Shown here one piece after another: positions 44,451 through 53,291 of a stretch of 64,000 nt of DNA; within the stretch, counting starts at the first letter, position 1; every line of letters begins with the position of its first letter. Both the position numbers and the translations under genes were made by a program. The stretch is taken from the NCBI RefSeq assembly GCF_003034965.1, contig NZ_PZKE01000013.1:36069-100068 (forward strand). Direction: 5' to 3'. The notes beneath the pieces are model-generated. The model was not told the DNA's origin and ran no database searches. It was given only the letters and a program-made list of their open reading frames with translations. This DNA comes from Fuscovulum blasticum DSM 2131. Its GTDB lineage: Bacteria > Pseudomonadota > Alphaproteobacteria > Rhodobacterales > Rhodobacteraceae.

Positions 44451-45245
44451 TCAGCCGTCGATTCGGGCGCCCATCAGCGCGATGGCCTGCTGATAGACCG
44501 TGGCCGCGTTCCATTGCTTGATGACGGCAAAGTTCGGCTCGCCTTCCTGATAGCCCTTGCCGGGCTGCCAGCCCTTCTGCCGCAGGAAGTTGGCGGTCGA
44601 GGCCAGCGCGTCGGTGACGTTGTTCAGGTCAACCTTGCCGTCGCCGTTGCCGTCCACGCCATAGGCCAGCGCATTGCCCGGCAGGAACTGGGTATGGCCC
44701 AGCTCGCCATGCTTGGCCCCGATCGACGCGGCGCTGATGCTGCCGCGATCCACCAGTTTCAGCGCGCCGATCAGATGCGGACGGAAATAGTCGGACCGGC
44801 GGCAGTCATAGGTCAGCGTGGCAATGGCCGAGACGACATTGGTATCGCCCATGAAGCCGCCGAAGCCGGTTTCCATGCCGTGAATCGCCAGCAGAACCCC
44901 GGCGGGCACGCCATACTGCGCCTCAAGCCCGGCGTAGAAGCTGGCGTTCTTCTTCTTGCGGCTGCGGCCCTGCGACACGATCGTATCGGCGCCGCGCACC
45001 TGAAGGAACTTGTCGAGGCTGTACTTGAAACTTTTCTGGTTCCGGTCGGCCGAGATGGTGGCCTTGGAATAGGACGATCCCATCAGCGCGGCGATGCCAC
45101 GGTCGCCCACGCCTTCGCTGCGGGCTTCCTCTGCCATGACCGATTTCCAGTTTTCGTAATTGCCACCCGTGTCCGAGCAGGGGGCCGCAAGCGCGGAAGA
45201 GGCAAGGGCAATGAAAAGAAGCGAAAGGCCGGATTTGCGAAGCAC
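44451..45245 (-). CDS. Lytic murein transglycosylase, MltB/SLT_2 type
   Basis: This 264-residue exported enzyme cleaves peptidoglycan glycan strands. The signal peptide ends SSALAAPC. The catalytic Glu lies in IHGMETGFGGFMG near residue 130, and the SLT_2 pattern ALKLVDRGSI, KHGELGHTQFLPGNAL and VDGNGDGKVDLNNVTDALASTANFL is complete. GTG 45245 is preferred, because AAAGGTG stands before it and it gives a clean signal peptide; an ATG 15 codons upstream has no ribosome site. Confidence 0.9.
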   Translation of the reverse strand: MLRKSGLSLLFIALASSALAAPCSDTGGNYENWKSVMAEEARSEGVGDRGIAALMGSSYSKATISADRNQKSFKYSLDKFLQVRGADTIVSQGRSRKKKNASFYAGLEAQYGVPAGVLLAIHGMETGFGGFMGDTNVVSAIATLTYDCRRSDYFRPHLIGALKLVDRGSISAASIGAKHGELGHTQFLPGNALAYGVDGNGDGKVDLNNVTDALASTANFLRQKGWQPGKGYQEGEPNFAVIKQWNAATVYQQAIALMGARIDG

Positions 45246-45331
45246 GAGGTCACCTTTTGAAGCGTTCCGGCCCAGAATAGAGCCAGCCATTGGACAATCA
45301 AGCGGTTTGCCGCAGGGGTTGTGTTTTCCGG

Positions 45332-46666
45332 TCAGCGATCAACGGGCAGGCCGGACGGCACGCTGTCGGGTATGGGCATCCGGCCCCCGGCGCGGGCGAC
45401 CGGGTCTTCCAGACTTTGCAGAAAGGCCAGAATCTGCGCCAGTTCACTGTCGCTCAGGGCAACGGCGGGGGTGCGGCTGGCGGCGGCGGTGATGGCGGCA
45501 AAGTCGCCCGCGCCATCGGCGGGGTTCAAGTCGGGCTTGCCGGTCTTCATGGCGGGAAGCAGCGCCGCCTCCAGCGTATAGCCGGCGATGGCCGAGCCGG
45601 GGGCGATGTGCTGGCGCAGATAGTCCGGCAGGCTGGCAAAGGCGCCGGCATGGCCCCAGGGCCCGGTCAGCGTGACATTGCGCAACGAGGGCGTGCGGAA
45701 GGCATAGGCATCGTCGGGGTTGTTCGACACCCGCATCCGGCCGGTGTCATGCTGGTGGGATTCGAAGCGTTCGGCCTTGCCGGGGCCGATCTGCGGATCG
45801 CCCATGGCGTGGAACTTCATGTCGGTGAAAAGCGCGCCCGAATGGCAGGTGCCGCAGCCGGCCTTGCCGTAAAACAGTTCGGCCCCCGCCATGGCGTCGG
45901 GGGCAAGCGGGGCCTCGCCGCGCATCCAGGCATCGACGGGCGCGGTGTCCGACCGGAAGTCGAAGGTCATATAGGCCGCGACCGCATTCGAGATGTCGGT
46001 AAAGGCGATGGGGCGGCCGGCGGCGATTTCAGGATAGACGGCGCGGAAGCGGTCGACATAGGCGGGAAGCGCGCTGATGCGGGCGGCGATGGCGGCCCAG
46101 GCGCCATGGTCGCCGGTGATGCGGCCCTGACGGACCAGGGTCGAGATTTCGTTCTCTTCGTAATGGCCGGCCATTTCATCGTTGGACAGCACGGGGAACA
46201 TGGTCTGCGCCGACAGCAGCGAGGCAAAGCCGCTGACCATCTCGTCCTCAAGCGGGGTGCGGAAGCCCGAGGGGCGGGTGGCGTCCTGTTCGATGCGGCC
46301 ATCGGCGAACATCACGGTGAAGCCCCGGGCGCCGACATTCCACAGCGCCGGTGCGTTGCGGGGGATGCGCTGTTCGGGCAGGTTGTCGGGGTTGGCGCGG
46401 CGGTCGGGGCCAAGGCCGATGCCGCCTTCGCCCATGCCCAGCGACAGCCCGTCCGAGGTGCCGAAGCGCGGATGGTGGCACGAGGCGCAGGCGATGTTGC
46501 GGTTGCCCGACAGTTCGGCATCCCAGAACAGCAGCCGGCCCAGTTCCACTTCCTCGGTCGGGAAGGCGGGAAAATCGGCGTCGGTCAGCGGCGCGGGCGG
46601 GGCCACGGGGTCGGCCAGGGCGGCGGTGCCAAGGGCCAGCGACAGCAGGGCGGGGCGCAGGGGCAT
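45332..46666 (-). CDS. Di-heme cytochrome c peroxidase / MauG-like protein
   Basis: This is a 444-residue exported di-heme protein. The signal peptide ends AALADP. Two C-x-x-C-H heme sites are present: CASCH near residue 60 and CGTCH near residue 285. Segments [23 protein letters not shown] and [19 protein letters not shown] are characteristic of bacterial cytochrome c peroxidases, which reduce H2O2 in the periplasm or (MauG) modify protein side chains. It follows the CRTAC1 gene by three bases on the same strand, so the two are expressed together. Confidence 0.92.
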   Translation of the reverse strand: MPLRPALLSLALGTAALADPVAPPAPLTDADFPAFPTEEVELGRLLFWDAELSGNRNIACASCHHPRFGTSDGLSLGMGEGGIGLGPDRRANPDNLPEQRIPRNAPALWNVGARGFTVMFADGRIEQDATRPSGFRTPLEDEMVSGFASLLSAQTMFPVLSNDEMAGHYEENEISTLVRQGRITGDHGAWAAIAARISALPAYVDRFRAVYPEIAAGRPIAFTDISNAVAAYMTFDFRSDTAPVDAWMRGEAPLAPDAMAGAELFYGKAGCGTCHSGALFTDMKFHAMGDPQIGPGKAERFESHQHDTGRMRVSNNPDDAYAFRTPSLRNVTLTGPWGHAGAFASLPDYLRQHIAPGSAIAGYTLEAALLPAMKTGKPDLNPADGAGDFAAITAAASRTPAVALSDSELAQILAFLQSLEDPVARAGGRMPIPDSVPSGLPVDR

Positions 46667-46669
46667 GGC

Positions 46670-48241
46670 TCAGGGCCTTTCGGTCAGGGTCAGGGCGGCG
46701 CCTTGTCCGGGGGACAGGCGATACAGGCGGTCGGCGGTGACGGGCGTCCAGTCGGAAGCGGTGGCGTCGGGCCAGATCACCCGCAGCTCGGCGGTCTGCG
46801 CCGCGCCAAGGCCGAAATGCAGCGGCACGGCCTGGCCCGAGACATGGCCGCCGCCCACGGTGTTTTCCTGCGTCAGGACGCGCCCATCGGGCAGGCGCAG
46901 CTCCACGATGGCGCCGATGGCGCGGCTGTTGGCGCCCGGCGTGCGCAGGTCCAGCGCGATCCAGTGCCCGGCGTCGGCGGTGGTGTTCTGCCACAGTTCC
47001 AGCGGCGCGCGGCGGTTGACCACGACCAGATCCAGCTTGCCGTCGCGGTTCAGGTCGGCCAGCCCCGCCCCGCGCGACCGTTCGGTGGTGCCGATGCCCG
47101 TCACGCCGCCCTTTTCGGCAAAGCTGCCGTCAGGCTGGCGGATCAGCAGGTTGTTCGGGTCGTGGATGGCGTTCGAGGGCATCTGTTCCACATTGCCCTT
47201 GGCGATGAACAGATCGTCCCAACCGTCATTGTTCACATCGCCGAACTGGGCGTGCCAGCCGGTCGAGGGGCGGCCATCGTCGCCGGAATAGGGCGTGGTG
47301 GCGTAGCTGCCCATGGAATAGGGGGCGTTCTTCATCACGCCGCCGCCCTGGTTGATCTGCAACGGCTGGTCGCCCATCGAGGTGAGCACCACTTCGGGCA
47401 GGCCGTCGCCGGTGATGTCGCGGCTGGCGATGCCCATGCCCCACAGCCGCAGGGTGGGCCAGCCCTCGGCCTCGGTATATTCGGCCAGCGGCCGCAGATG
47501 CCACATCTGTTCGCGCCCGGCCCGGACGTAATACTGCCGGTCGTTCGAGATGCGCAGGTCGGGCGTGCCGTTGCGCTGCCAGTCCGAGATCAGCATCGAC
47601 AGGGCGCAGAAGCCCGGTTCCAGCGCGACACGCGGCGCGAAGGCGCGGCCATCGGGGCGGTGCAGGAAGTTGCGGTCGCAGGCCTCGAACGGGCCGTCCG
47701 GGTTGGTGCGGTCAACATAATTGCCGAAAACAAGGGTGGGCCAGCTTTCGCCGGGTTCGAACGTGGCGGTGAAGGCGGTGGTCCATTCCTGCCCGCCGTC
47801 GAAATGCCATTCGGCCGGCGGGGGGGTGAACTTGCAATCCCCCGTGCCGCGCAGCAGCGCGTTGGTGCCGTCGCGCAGGACCACAAGGTCCAGCAGATCA
47901 TCGCCGTCGATGTCCATCGGATAGGCGCCGGTCGTGCCGTCCAGCGGTGGAAGCTGGCCTTCGGCAAAGGTCAGTTCGCCCCCCGGTTTCGAGGTGTTGA
48001 GGAGCAGATGCGCCGGGGCGGCCCCGCCGGCGGCAAAAAGCTCGGGCAGGTCGTCGCCGTTGCAGTCGAAGACCGCGACACCGCCGCCGACATAATGGTT
48101 CCAGTCGCCTTCATAGCTGTGCTGCACCGGCAGGGCGGCGGCACGGTCGGCGAAGGACACTTCGGCCCCGACGGGCTGGCCTGCGGCCAGCGCGGCCAGC
48201 GCCAGCGGAAGGGTGAGATGGCGGCGGGGCGGGGGCGGCAA
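46670..48241 (-). CDS. CRTAC1 family protein with FG-GAP repeats and ASPIC/UnbV domain
   Basis: This is a 523-residue exported protein. At least five FG-GAP/VCBS-like calcium-binding turns ([55 protein letters not shown]) indicate a beta-propeller. The C-terminal ASPIC/UnbV domain has [21 protein letters not shown] and VIWPDA. TTG 48241 is chosen because AGGAG lies six bases upstream and a signal peptide ending QPVGA follows. Its role is unknown; pairing with a di-heme peroxidase suggests a joint periplasmic function. Confidence 0.85.
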   Translation of the reverse strand: MPPPPRRHLTLPLALAALAAGQPVGAEVSFADRAAALPVQHSYEGDWNHYVGGGVAVFDCNGDDLPELFAAGGAAPAHLLLNTSKPGGELTFAEGQLPPLDGTTGAYPMDIDGDDLLDLVVLRDGTNALLRGTGDCKFTPPPAEWHFDGGQEWTTAFTATFEPGESWPTLVFGNYVDRTNPDGPFEACDRNFLHRPDGRAFAPRVALEPGFCALSMLISDWQRNGTPDLRISNDRQYYVRAGREQMWHLRPLAEYTEAEGWPTLRLWGMGIASRDITGDGLPEVVLTSMGDQPLQINQGGGVMKNAPYSMGSYATTPYSGDDGRPSTGWHAQFGDVNNDGWDDLFIAKGNVEQMPSNAIHDPNNLLIRQPDGSFAEKGGVTGIGTTERSRGAGLADLNRDGKLDLVVVNRRAPLELWQNTTADAGHWIALDLRTPGANSRAIGAIVELRLPDGRVLTQENTVGGGHVSGQAVPLHFGLGAAQTAELRVIWPDATASDWTPVTADRLYRLSPGQGAALTLTERP

Positions 48242-48577
48242 TCCGGTCTCCTGGCAGCGGGGCTGAGACGCAGTGATAAGCGGGCCGGGGCGGGGGCGTC
48301 CACGAAATCCTTGGCTGCGGTGCAGCATGGCGACGGGCCGGGCGGGGCTGCGGGAATCGGGGGGCCGGTGCCGGGCTTGCCCGCGGGCCGGCGTGACCGT
48401 CTGATCGCGCGGGGAAAAATATTCTTCTCCTTCCGAAATCGCGGGCGGAAAGGGGTTCCAAAATTCGGGGTCCGCAGAACAGAAGGTGCGATTTCACCTT
48501 CTCAGGGCCTGAAAACCCGTGCTGGATGCGGCCAGAGGCCGGGGCGGATGCCGCCCCCGGCTGCAAGGAGCAATCGG
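48242..48577. promoter_or_regulatory. Intergenic region with cysK leader
   Basis: This 336-base divergent region has no gene. It holds an AAATATTC motif (48417-48424) resembling the GAATATTC palindromes of the Rrf2/sulfate region. It also holds a perfect hairpin AGAAGGTG/CACCTTCT at 48481-48502 (6-base loop) in the cysK leader, and AAGGAG eight bases before the cysK ATG. The CRTAC1 promoter must also lie here. Confidence 0.5.
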
Positions 48578-49552
48578 ATGACACGGATCTATGACGACAA
48601 CTCGTTAAGCATCGGGCGCACGCCGCTGGTGCAGTTGAACCGGATCGGCGCCGGGACGGGCGCGCGGATTCTGGCCAAGATCGAAGGCCGCAACCCGGCC
48701 TATTCGGTGAAATGCCGGATCGGTGCCGCGATGATCTGGGATGCCGAGGAGCGGGGCCTGCTGGGGCCGGGGAAAGAGATCGTCGAGCCGACCTCGGGCA
48801 ATACCGGCATCGCGCTGGCCTTCGTGGCGGCGGCGCGCGGCATCCCGATCACCCTGACCATGCCCGAGACGATGAGCCTCGAGCGGCGCAAGATCCTGCT
48901 GGCCTATGGCGCGAAACTGGTGCTGACCGAAGGCGCCAAGGGCATGAAGGGCGCCATCGCCAAGGCCGAGGAGATTGCCGCGAGCGACCCGAAATATGTG
49001 CTGCTGCAACAGTTCAAGAACCCGGCCAACCCGGCGATTCATGAACGCACCACCGGCCCGGAAATCTGGGAAGACACCGGCGGGGTGGTGGACATTCTGG
49101 TGGCGGGCGTGGGCACCGGCGGCACCATCACCGGCGTCTCGCGCCACATCAAGCAGACGCTGGGGCACAAGCTGACCTCGGTCGCGGTCGAGCCGGCGGA
49201 AAGCCCGGTGCTGACGCAAACCCGCGCGGGCGAGCCGGTCGCGCCGGGTCCGCACAAGATTCAGGGCATCGGGGCGGGGTTCGCGCCGGATGTGCTGGAC
49301 CTGTCGCTGGTCGATGCCATCGAACAGGTGACCAGCGCCGAGGCCATGGCCACCGCGCTGCGGCTGGCCCGCGAAGAGGGGATTCTGGCCGGCATCTCTT
49401 GCGGGGCGGCCACGGCGGTGGCGCTGCGGCTGGCCGCGCGGCCCGAGAATGCGGGCAAGACCATCGTGGTGATCCTGCCGGATTCGGGCGAACGCTACCT
49501 GTCCTCGGCCCTGTTCGAAGGCGTGTTCGATGCCACGGGCACCCCGGCCTGA
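48578..49552 (+). CDS. cysK: Cysteine synthase A
   Basis: This 324-residue PLP enzyme condenses O-acetylserine with sulfide to give cysteine. The PLP lysine lies in [19 protein letters not shown] near residue 45, followed by [12 protein letters not shown] and the phosphate-binding [10 protein letters not shown]. The SVKCRIG form is typical of CysK rather than CysM. AAGGAG lies eight bases before ATG 48578. The frame stays open for 3.3 kb upstream, but that part is antisense to the peroxidase genes. It is followed by a clear hairpin. Confidence 0.97.
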   Translation: MTRIYDDNSLSIGRTPLVQLNRIGAGTGARILAKIEGRNPAYSVKCRIGAAMIWDAEERGLLGPGKEIVEPTSGNTGIALAFVAAARGIPITLTMPETMSLERRKILLAYGAKLVLTEGAKGMKGAIAKAEEIAASDPKYVLLQQFKNPANPAIHERTTGPEIWEDTGGVVDILVAGVGTGGTITGVSRHIKQTLGHKLTSVAVEPAESPVLTQTRAGEPVAPGPHKIQGIGAGFAPDVLDLSLVDAIEQVTSAEAMATALRLAREEGILAGISCGAATAVALRLAARPENAGKTIVVILPDSGERYLSSALFEGVFDATGTPA

Positions 49553-49591
49553 CACAGAGGCCTGACACCGGGGCCAAGACGGCGAAACGAC

Positions 49592-49622
49592 AAAGGCCCG
49601 GAGCGTGATGCTCCGGGCCTTT
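49592..49622 (+). terminator. Terminator of cysK
   Basis: AAAGGCCCGGAGC pairs perfectly with GCTCCGGGCCTTT (13 bp, 5-base loop), about 40 bases after the cysK stop. The stem ends in TTT. Because it begins AAA it can also work on the minus strand for the small membrane protein gene. Confidence 0.8.
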
Positions 49623-49646
49623 GGCTTTCGCGGCAGGGCCGCGGTG

Positions 49647-49805
49647 TCAGGGCAGCGTGCTGGCCTGCACCGGGGCGGTCGTGCCCACAAAGGCGCTGCG
49701 CGGCAGGGTGGTCAGCGCGATGGTGGCCCCCCAGGCCAGAACGAACAGCACAAGGCCGGCATATTCGGCGCGTCCGGGTCGGTTGCTGCGGAAAATTCGG
49801 TTCAT
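49647..49805 (-). CDS. 52-residue single-pass membrane protein
   Basis: This small protein, MNRIFRSNRP then GRAEYAGLVLFVLAWGATIAL and a polar tail, has a basic N-terminus and one transmembrane helix at residues ~15-32. The start ATG overlaps the stop of the upstream hydrolase gene by one base (TGATG), which implies translational coupling. No family is recognised. The terminator at 49592-49622 follows its stop by 25 bases. It is too short for many gene finders and could be missed. Confidence 0.6.
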   Translation of the reverse strand: MNRIFRSNRPGRAEYAGLVLFVLAWGATIALTTLPRSAFVGTTAPVQASTLP

Positions 49806-50377
49806 CACAGGGCTCTTCGGGCAGGTTCGGGAAGTACGGGAAGGAAGACGGGTTCGCTGCGCTGGATCAGGTCGTCGCGCAGCGCCTTGCCTTCGGGCCA
49901 GGGGCCGAAGCCCGAAGCCACGTTGATATGCCCGGCCATGCCATAGTCGACCAGGTAGGCGCCCCAGCTATCGGCCAGTTGGCGGGCGCGGGAGAAGCTC
50001 ATCCACGGGTCGTTGCGGCTGGCAACGATGGTGGCGGGAATGTCGAAGGGCTGTTCCGGCACCGGGCCGAAGCGACCGATGCGGTCGCTTCCCACCGGCT
50101 CGGCCGGGGCCACCAGCAGCGCGGCCCGCACCTTGAGCTGCGGCCAGCGGGCCAGGATGCGGGCGATCAGCACCGCCCCCAGCGAATGGCCGACCAGCAC
50201 GCTGTCGGGGTGTTGCAGGATCATGCTGGCCAGCTCGACCTCCCACACCGACGGCAGGGGGCGGCCGGGGTCGGAGAGTTCGACCATCAGCGCGCGCGGG
50301 TCGGTGGCGGCCCACCAATGCTGCCAGTGCGGGGCGGGCGAACCGTCGAGGCCCGGAATGATCAGCGTCTTGGTCAT
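49805..50377 (-). CDS. RBBP9/YdeN family alpha/beta hydrolase
   Basis: This 190-residue serine hydrolase of the RBBP9/YdeN family has the N-terminal T-L-I-I-P-G-L-D-G-S. The nucleophile Ser is in SVLVGHSLGAVLIAR, an Asp in ASRNDPWMSF and a His in YGMAGHINVASGFG. The typical W-x-H-W-W segment lies near residue 20. AAAGGAGA stands before ATG 50377. Substrates of the family are mostly unknown. It is coupled to the small membrane protein gene. Confidence 0.9.
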   Translation of the reverse strand: MTKTLIIPGLDGSPAPHWQHWWAATDPRALMVELSDPGRPLPSVWEVELASMILQHPDSVLVGHSLGAVLIARILARWPQLKVRAALLVAPAEPVGSDRIGRFGPVPEQPFDIPATIVASRNDPWMSFSRARQLADSWGAYLVDYGMAGHINVASGFGPWPEGKALRDDLIQRSEPVFLPVLPEPARRAL

Positions 50378-50499
50378 GGCGGTCTCCTTTCGGGGCGACT
50401 CGGGTCCATGGAGTAAATCTAGCAAGTTAATCGTGATTATGGAGTCCAAAGATCGGGCCGGAAAGGGAAGGATGTTCTCGCGCGGCAGCATATCGCGGA

Positions 50500-50973
50500 T
50501 CAGCGGTTGCGCGTGTCCACCGGATAGGCGGTGGTGAACTTCATCCGCTCCATCGCGAAATGCGAGGTGACGTTCTTGATCGGCACCGCATCGGTCAGGC
50601 GTTTGTAAAGCGTGTCGAAGGCCGCCATGTCGGGCACGGCGACGCGCAGCAGATAATCCATCTCGCCGGCCATGCGATAGACTTCCATCACCGAGGGCAG
50701 GGCGGCAACCGCCTTGGCAAAGGTCTCGCGCCATTCGGCGGAATGATCGGGCGCCTCGATCCCCATGAAGACGGTCAGCCCGAAACCAAGCCGGGCCGGA
50801 TCGGCCAGGGCGACGCGGCCCGTCAGAACGCCGGCGGCTTCCAGTTTCTGGATGCGCTTCCAGCACGGGGTCTGCGACAGGCCCACCTTGTCGGCGATCT
50901 GGGCCACGGGAAGGGTGGCATCGCGCATGAGTTCGGCCACGATCTTGCGGTCGATCAGGTCAAGGTCGGTCAT
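50500..50973 (-). CDS. Lrp/AsnC family transcriptional regulator
   Basis: This 157-residue Lrp/AsnC regulator has an N-terminal helix-turn-helix, LDLIDRKIVAELMRDATLPVAQIADKVGLSQTPCWKRIQKLE. The C-terminal RAM/ACT-like effector domain (VMEVYRMAGEMDYLLRVAVPDMAAF) binds amino acids. It is divergent from the Rrf2 gene across an AT-rich 205-base region. The regulated genes are not evident; the neighbouring hydrolase is one possibility. Confidence 0.92.
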   Translation of the reverse strand: MTDLDLIDRKIVAELMRDATLPVAQIADKVGLSQTPCWKRIQKLEAAGVLTGRVALADPARLGFGLTVFMGIEAPDHSAEWRETFAKAVAALPSVMEVYRMAGEMDYLLRVAVPDMAAFDTLYKRLTDAVPIKNVTSHFAMERMKFTTAYPVDTRNR

Positions 50974-51024
50974 CCTGCATCTCCTGTCTTCGGTCCCTTG
51001 GCGGGGGTTGCGTCAGCATGGCAG

Positions 51025-51062
51025 GAATATTCTTATTGTCTATAGTCTTTATCGTGTATAAT
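51025..51062 (+). promoter_or_regulatory. AT-rich promoter region of the Rrf2 gene with GAATATTC palindrome
   Basis: TATAAT at 51057-51062 has TTATTG about 18 bases upstream, a good promoter by position for the Rrf2 gene. The palindrome GAATATTC at 51025-51032 sits just upstream of the -35. The same 8-mer occurs at 51727-51734 in the sulfate operon promoter. The leader to ATG 51179 would be about 110 bases. Confidence 0.5.
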
Positions 51063-51178
51063 TTTCCATTGGAAACAGAAGGGATACAATCTCTTCTGTT
51101 GCAGGGCAGGGGGCGCGTCGGCGGGATGACGTGATTCTCGACATTGATTCCCGTGTTTGCGCGCCTTAGGTACGGTCC

Positions 51179-51631
51179 ATGATCACGCAGAAGATGAAAT
51201 ATGCGCTGAAAGCCTTGCTGGCCCTGGCCGACGAAGCCGCCCGCGAGGCACCCGAACCGCTGACGATCGAAGAGATCGCGCGGCGGTCCGGCACGCCCAA
51301 GCGGTTTCTGGAACATATCCTTCTGGAAGTGCGCAATGCCGGCGTGATCGCCTCGACCCGGGGCCGGTCGGGCGGCTACAGCCTGATCAAGAAACCCTCG
51401 GAAGTGTCGATCTCTGATCTGCTGCGGCGGATTGATGGCCCGATCGCGCCCTTGCCCTGCCTGTCGCGGTCGGCCTACCAGCGCTGCGAGGACTGCACGG
51501 ATGAGGCAAGCTGCCGTATCCGAAAGGTCTTTGCCGAAGTGTTCTGGTCCTACCTGCTGATCATCGACTCGCTGACCCTGGCCGACATGCTGCGGTCGGG
51601 CCAGACGGCGGCGCAGGTTCTGGGCGAATAA
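51179..51631 (+). CDS. Rrf2 family transcriptional regulator
   Basis: This is a 150-residue Rrf2-type regulator. The winged helix contains MKYALKALLALADEA, ARRSGTPKRFLEHILLEVRNAGVIASTRGRSGGY. The later C-E-D-C-x5-C cluster (residues ~102-111) resembles the Fe-S site of IscR or NsrR. Its position immediately before the sulfate transport genes on the same strand suggests control of sulfur assimilation, comparable to CymR in Firmicutes. That role is inferred. Confidence 0.88.
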   Translation: MITQKMKYALKALLALADEAAREAPEPLTIEEIARRSGTPKRFLEHILLEVRNAGVIASTRGRSGGYSLIKKPSEVSISDLLRRIDGPIAPLPCLSRSAYQRCEDCTDEASCRIRKVFAEVFWSYLLIIDSLTLADMLRSGQTAAQVLGE

Positions 51632-51719
51632 CGCCCTGATTTTCTGAACATTCCCCCTGCAACCCTGCCGCGTGCCCCGCCGCGGCCGGTAGAATTTTCT
51701 TCTTAAATCACGACACATT

Positions 51720-51748
51720 TTGACGTGAATATTCCTTTGCAATACTCG
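51720..51748 (+). promoter_or_regulatory. Probable promoter of sulfate uptake operon with GAATATTC in spacer
   Basis: TTGACG (51720-51725) is followed after 17 bases by TACTCG (51743-51748), a good -35 with a weak -10. The palindrome GAATATTC (51727-51734) lies inside the spacer, where a repressor would block polymerase. Start codons of the operon follow about 60 bases later. Confidence 0.45.
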
Positions 51749-51815
51749 ACTGATCATGTCGTTATTAATTCATCGACGGGGCCTGATGCCCCGCCTTGAG
51801 CCCAAGGAGATGACG

Positions 51816-52076
51816 ATGACCGCCGCCGCACCGCACCGCACCTTCCGCCTGGCCAGCACCGCCGCCGCGATGCCCATGCCTGCCGCCGACCTGCGCGTGA
51901 CCTGCGCGGTGCGCCTGATCGACCGGCGCACCGGCCGGTCGCTGCGGGTCAACGGCAGCCCGCTGGTGCTGTTCACCCGCCGCCCCGACGAGGCGGTCGC
52001 CGAATTGCTGGAAGGCCGCGATCCCGCGGTCTGGGAGGCCCGGATCGAACCGCTGGGCCGGGAGGCGCGTCGATGA
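51816..52076 (+). CDS. Small conserved-looking protein ahead of sulfate-binding protein
   Basis: This is an 86-residue basic protein with no recognised family. Its centre, [29 protein letters not shown], looks like a small beta structure. ATG 51816 is fixed by AAGGAG with a 6-base gap; nearby ATGs at 51786 and 51810 lie too far or too near. It ends in ATGA overlap with a possible start at 52073 of the next gene. It probably belongs to the sulfate operon, but its role is unknown. Confidence 0.55.
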   Translation: MTAAAPHRTFRLASTAAAMPMPAADLRVTCAVRLIDRRTGRSLRVNGSPLVLFTRRPDEAVAELLEGRDPAVWEARIEPLGREARR

Positions 52077-52168
52077 CCGCACATCCCTTTCCCCTGATCT
52101 CTCTGCCGGACCTTGTGTCCGCGATCTTTCCCTTCTCTCGCCGCCGGCAAGACCCACAGGAGTTTCCC

Positions 52169-53281
52169 ATGTTTGCAACCATCAAGATTGCCGGTGACGT
52201 GACGGCGCAGGGCGAACGGATCGCCGACCATGACGATGGCCGCGTGACCATTGCCGACGGTTCGCGCCGTCTGACCGGCTGGCCGGTGACGCGCGGCCTG
52301 AAAGGGGCGCTGTCGGCCCTGGCCCTGGCGCTGATCGGCTTCGGCAGCGCGCCGGCCCAGGCCGAAAGCCTGCTGAACGTCAGCTATGACCCGACGCGCG
52401 AACTTTATCGCGATTTCAACGAGGTGTTCGCGGAATGGTGGGTGGCGCAGGGCAATGAAGCCCCCGCCATCGAAACCTCGCACGGCGGATCGGGGGCGCA
52501 GGCGCGCGCCGTGATCGACGGGCTTGAGGCGCAGGTGGTCACGCTGGCGCTGGCGTCCGACATCGACAAGATCGCGGCGGCGGGCAAGCTGCCCGAGGAC
52601 TGGCAGTCGAAACTGCCGCACAACTCCTCGCCCTATACCTCGACCATCGTGTTCCTGGTGCGCGAGGGCAATCCGAAGGGCCTGAAGGACTGGGGCGATC
52701 TGATCAACGACGGGGTTGAGGTGATCACCCCCAACCCCAAGACCAGCGGCGGCGCGCGCTGGAACTATCTGGCCGCCTGGGCCTGGGCCGAGAAGAACGG
52801 CAAGGACCCCAAGGAATTCCTGGGCGCGCTGTTCAAGCATGTGCCGGTGCTGGATACCGGGGCGCGCGGCTCGACCACGACCTTCGCACAGCGCGGCATC
52901 GGCGACGTGCTGCTGGCCTGGGAGAACGAGGCCTATCTGGCGCTGGCCGAACTGGGCGATGACCAGTTCGACATCGTGGTCCCCTCGGTCTCGGTCCTGG
53001 CCGAACCGCCGGTCGCGCTGGTCGAGTCCAATATCAAGAGCGACGGTCAGCGCAAGCTGGCGGAAGCCTACCTGAACTTCCTTTACAGCCCCGAAGGGCA
53101 GGCGCTGGCCTACAAGCACTTCTACCGTGCCTGGGATGCCTCGAAGGCCAACCCCGAGGACGTGGCCCGCTTCCCGAAGCTGGATCTGGTGACCATCGAC
53201 GACCTGGGCGGCTGGAAGAAGGTGCAGCCCGAACATTTCGGGGACGGCGGGATCTTCGACCAGATCTATGTGGCAAAGTAA
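52169..53281 (+). CDS. Sulfate ABC transporter periplasmic binding protein
   Basis: This 370-residue solute-binding protein of the Sbp/CysP family binds sulfate or thiosulfate for the CysTWA importer. The mature part begins [20 protein letters not shown], followed by [26 protein letters not shown] and later [16 protein letters not shown]. An unusual ~40-residue charged segment precedes the hydrophobic signal core ([20 protein letters not shown]). Start 52169 has AGGAG six bases away; an earlier in-frame ATG at 52073 also has GGAGG and would add 32 residues. Confidence 0.9.
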   Translation: MFATIKIAGDVTAQGERIADHDDGRVTIADGSRRLTGWPVTRGLKGALSALALALIGFGSAPAQAESLLNVSYDPTRELYRDFNEVFAEWWVAQGNEAPAIETSHGGSGAQARAVIDGLEAQVVTLALASDIDKIAAAGKLPEDWQSKLPHNSSPYTSTIVFLVREGNPKGLKDWGDLINDGVEVITPNPKTSGGARWNYLAAWAWAEKNGKDPKEFLGALFKHVPVLDTGARGSTTTFAQRGIGDVLLAWENEAYLALAELGDDQFDIVVPSVSVLAEPPVALVESNIKSDGQRKLAEAYLNFLYSPEGQALAYKHFYRAWDASKANPEDVARFPKLDLVTIDDLGGWKKVQPEHFGDGGIFDQIYVAK

Positions 53282-53291
53282 GGTGAACCGG

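Noticed and set aside
48315..48325. CTGC-GGT-GCAG site near the CRTAC1 gene
   Set aside because: It matches the PhaR consensus, but one or two such matches are expected by chance in 64 kb of this composition, and no PHB gene is near.
45290..48577. A frame open for about 1,100 codons upstream of cysK on the plus strand
   Set aside because: It runs antisense to the di-heme peroxidase and CRTAC1 genes, which have clear motifs and signal peptides. The upstream translation is low-complexity Gly/Gln/His-rich, typical of the opposite strand of GC-rich genes.
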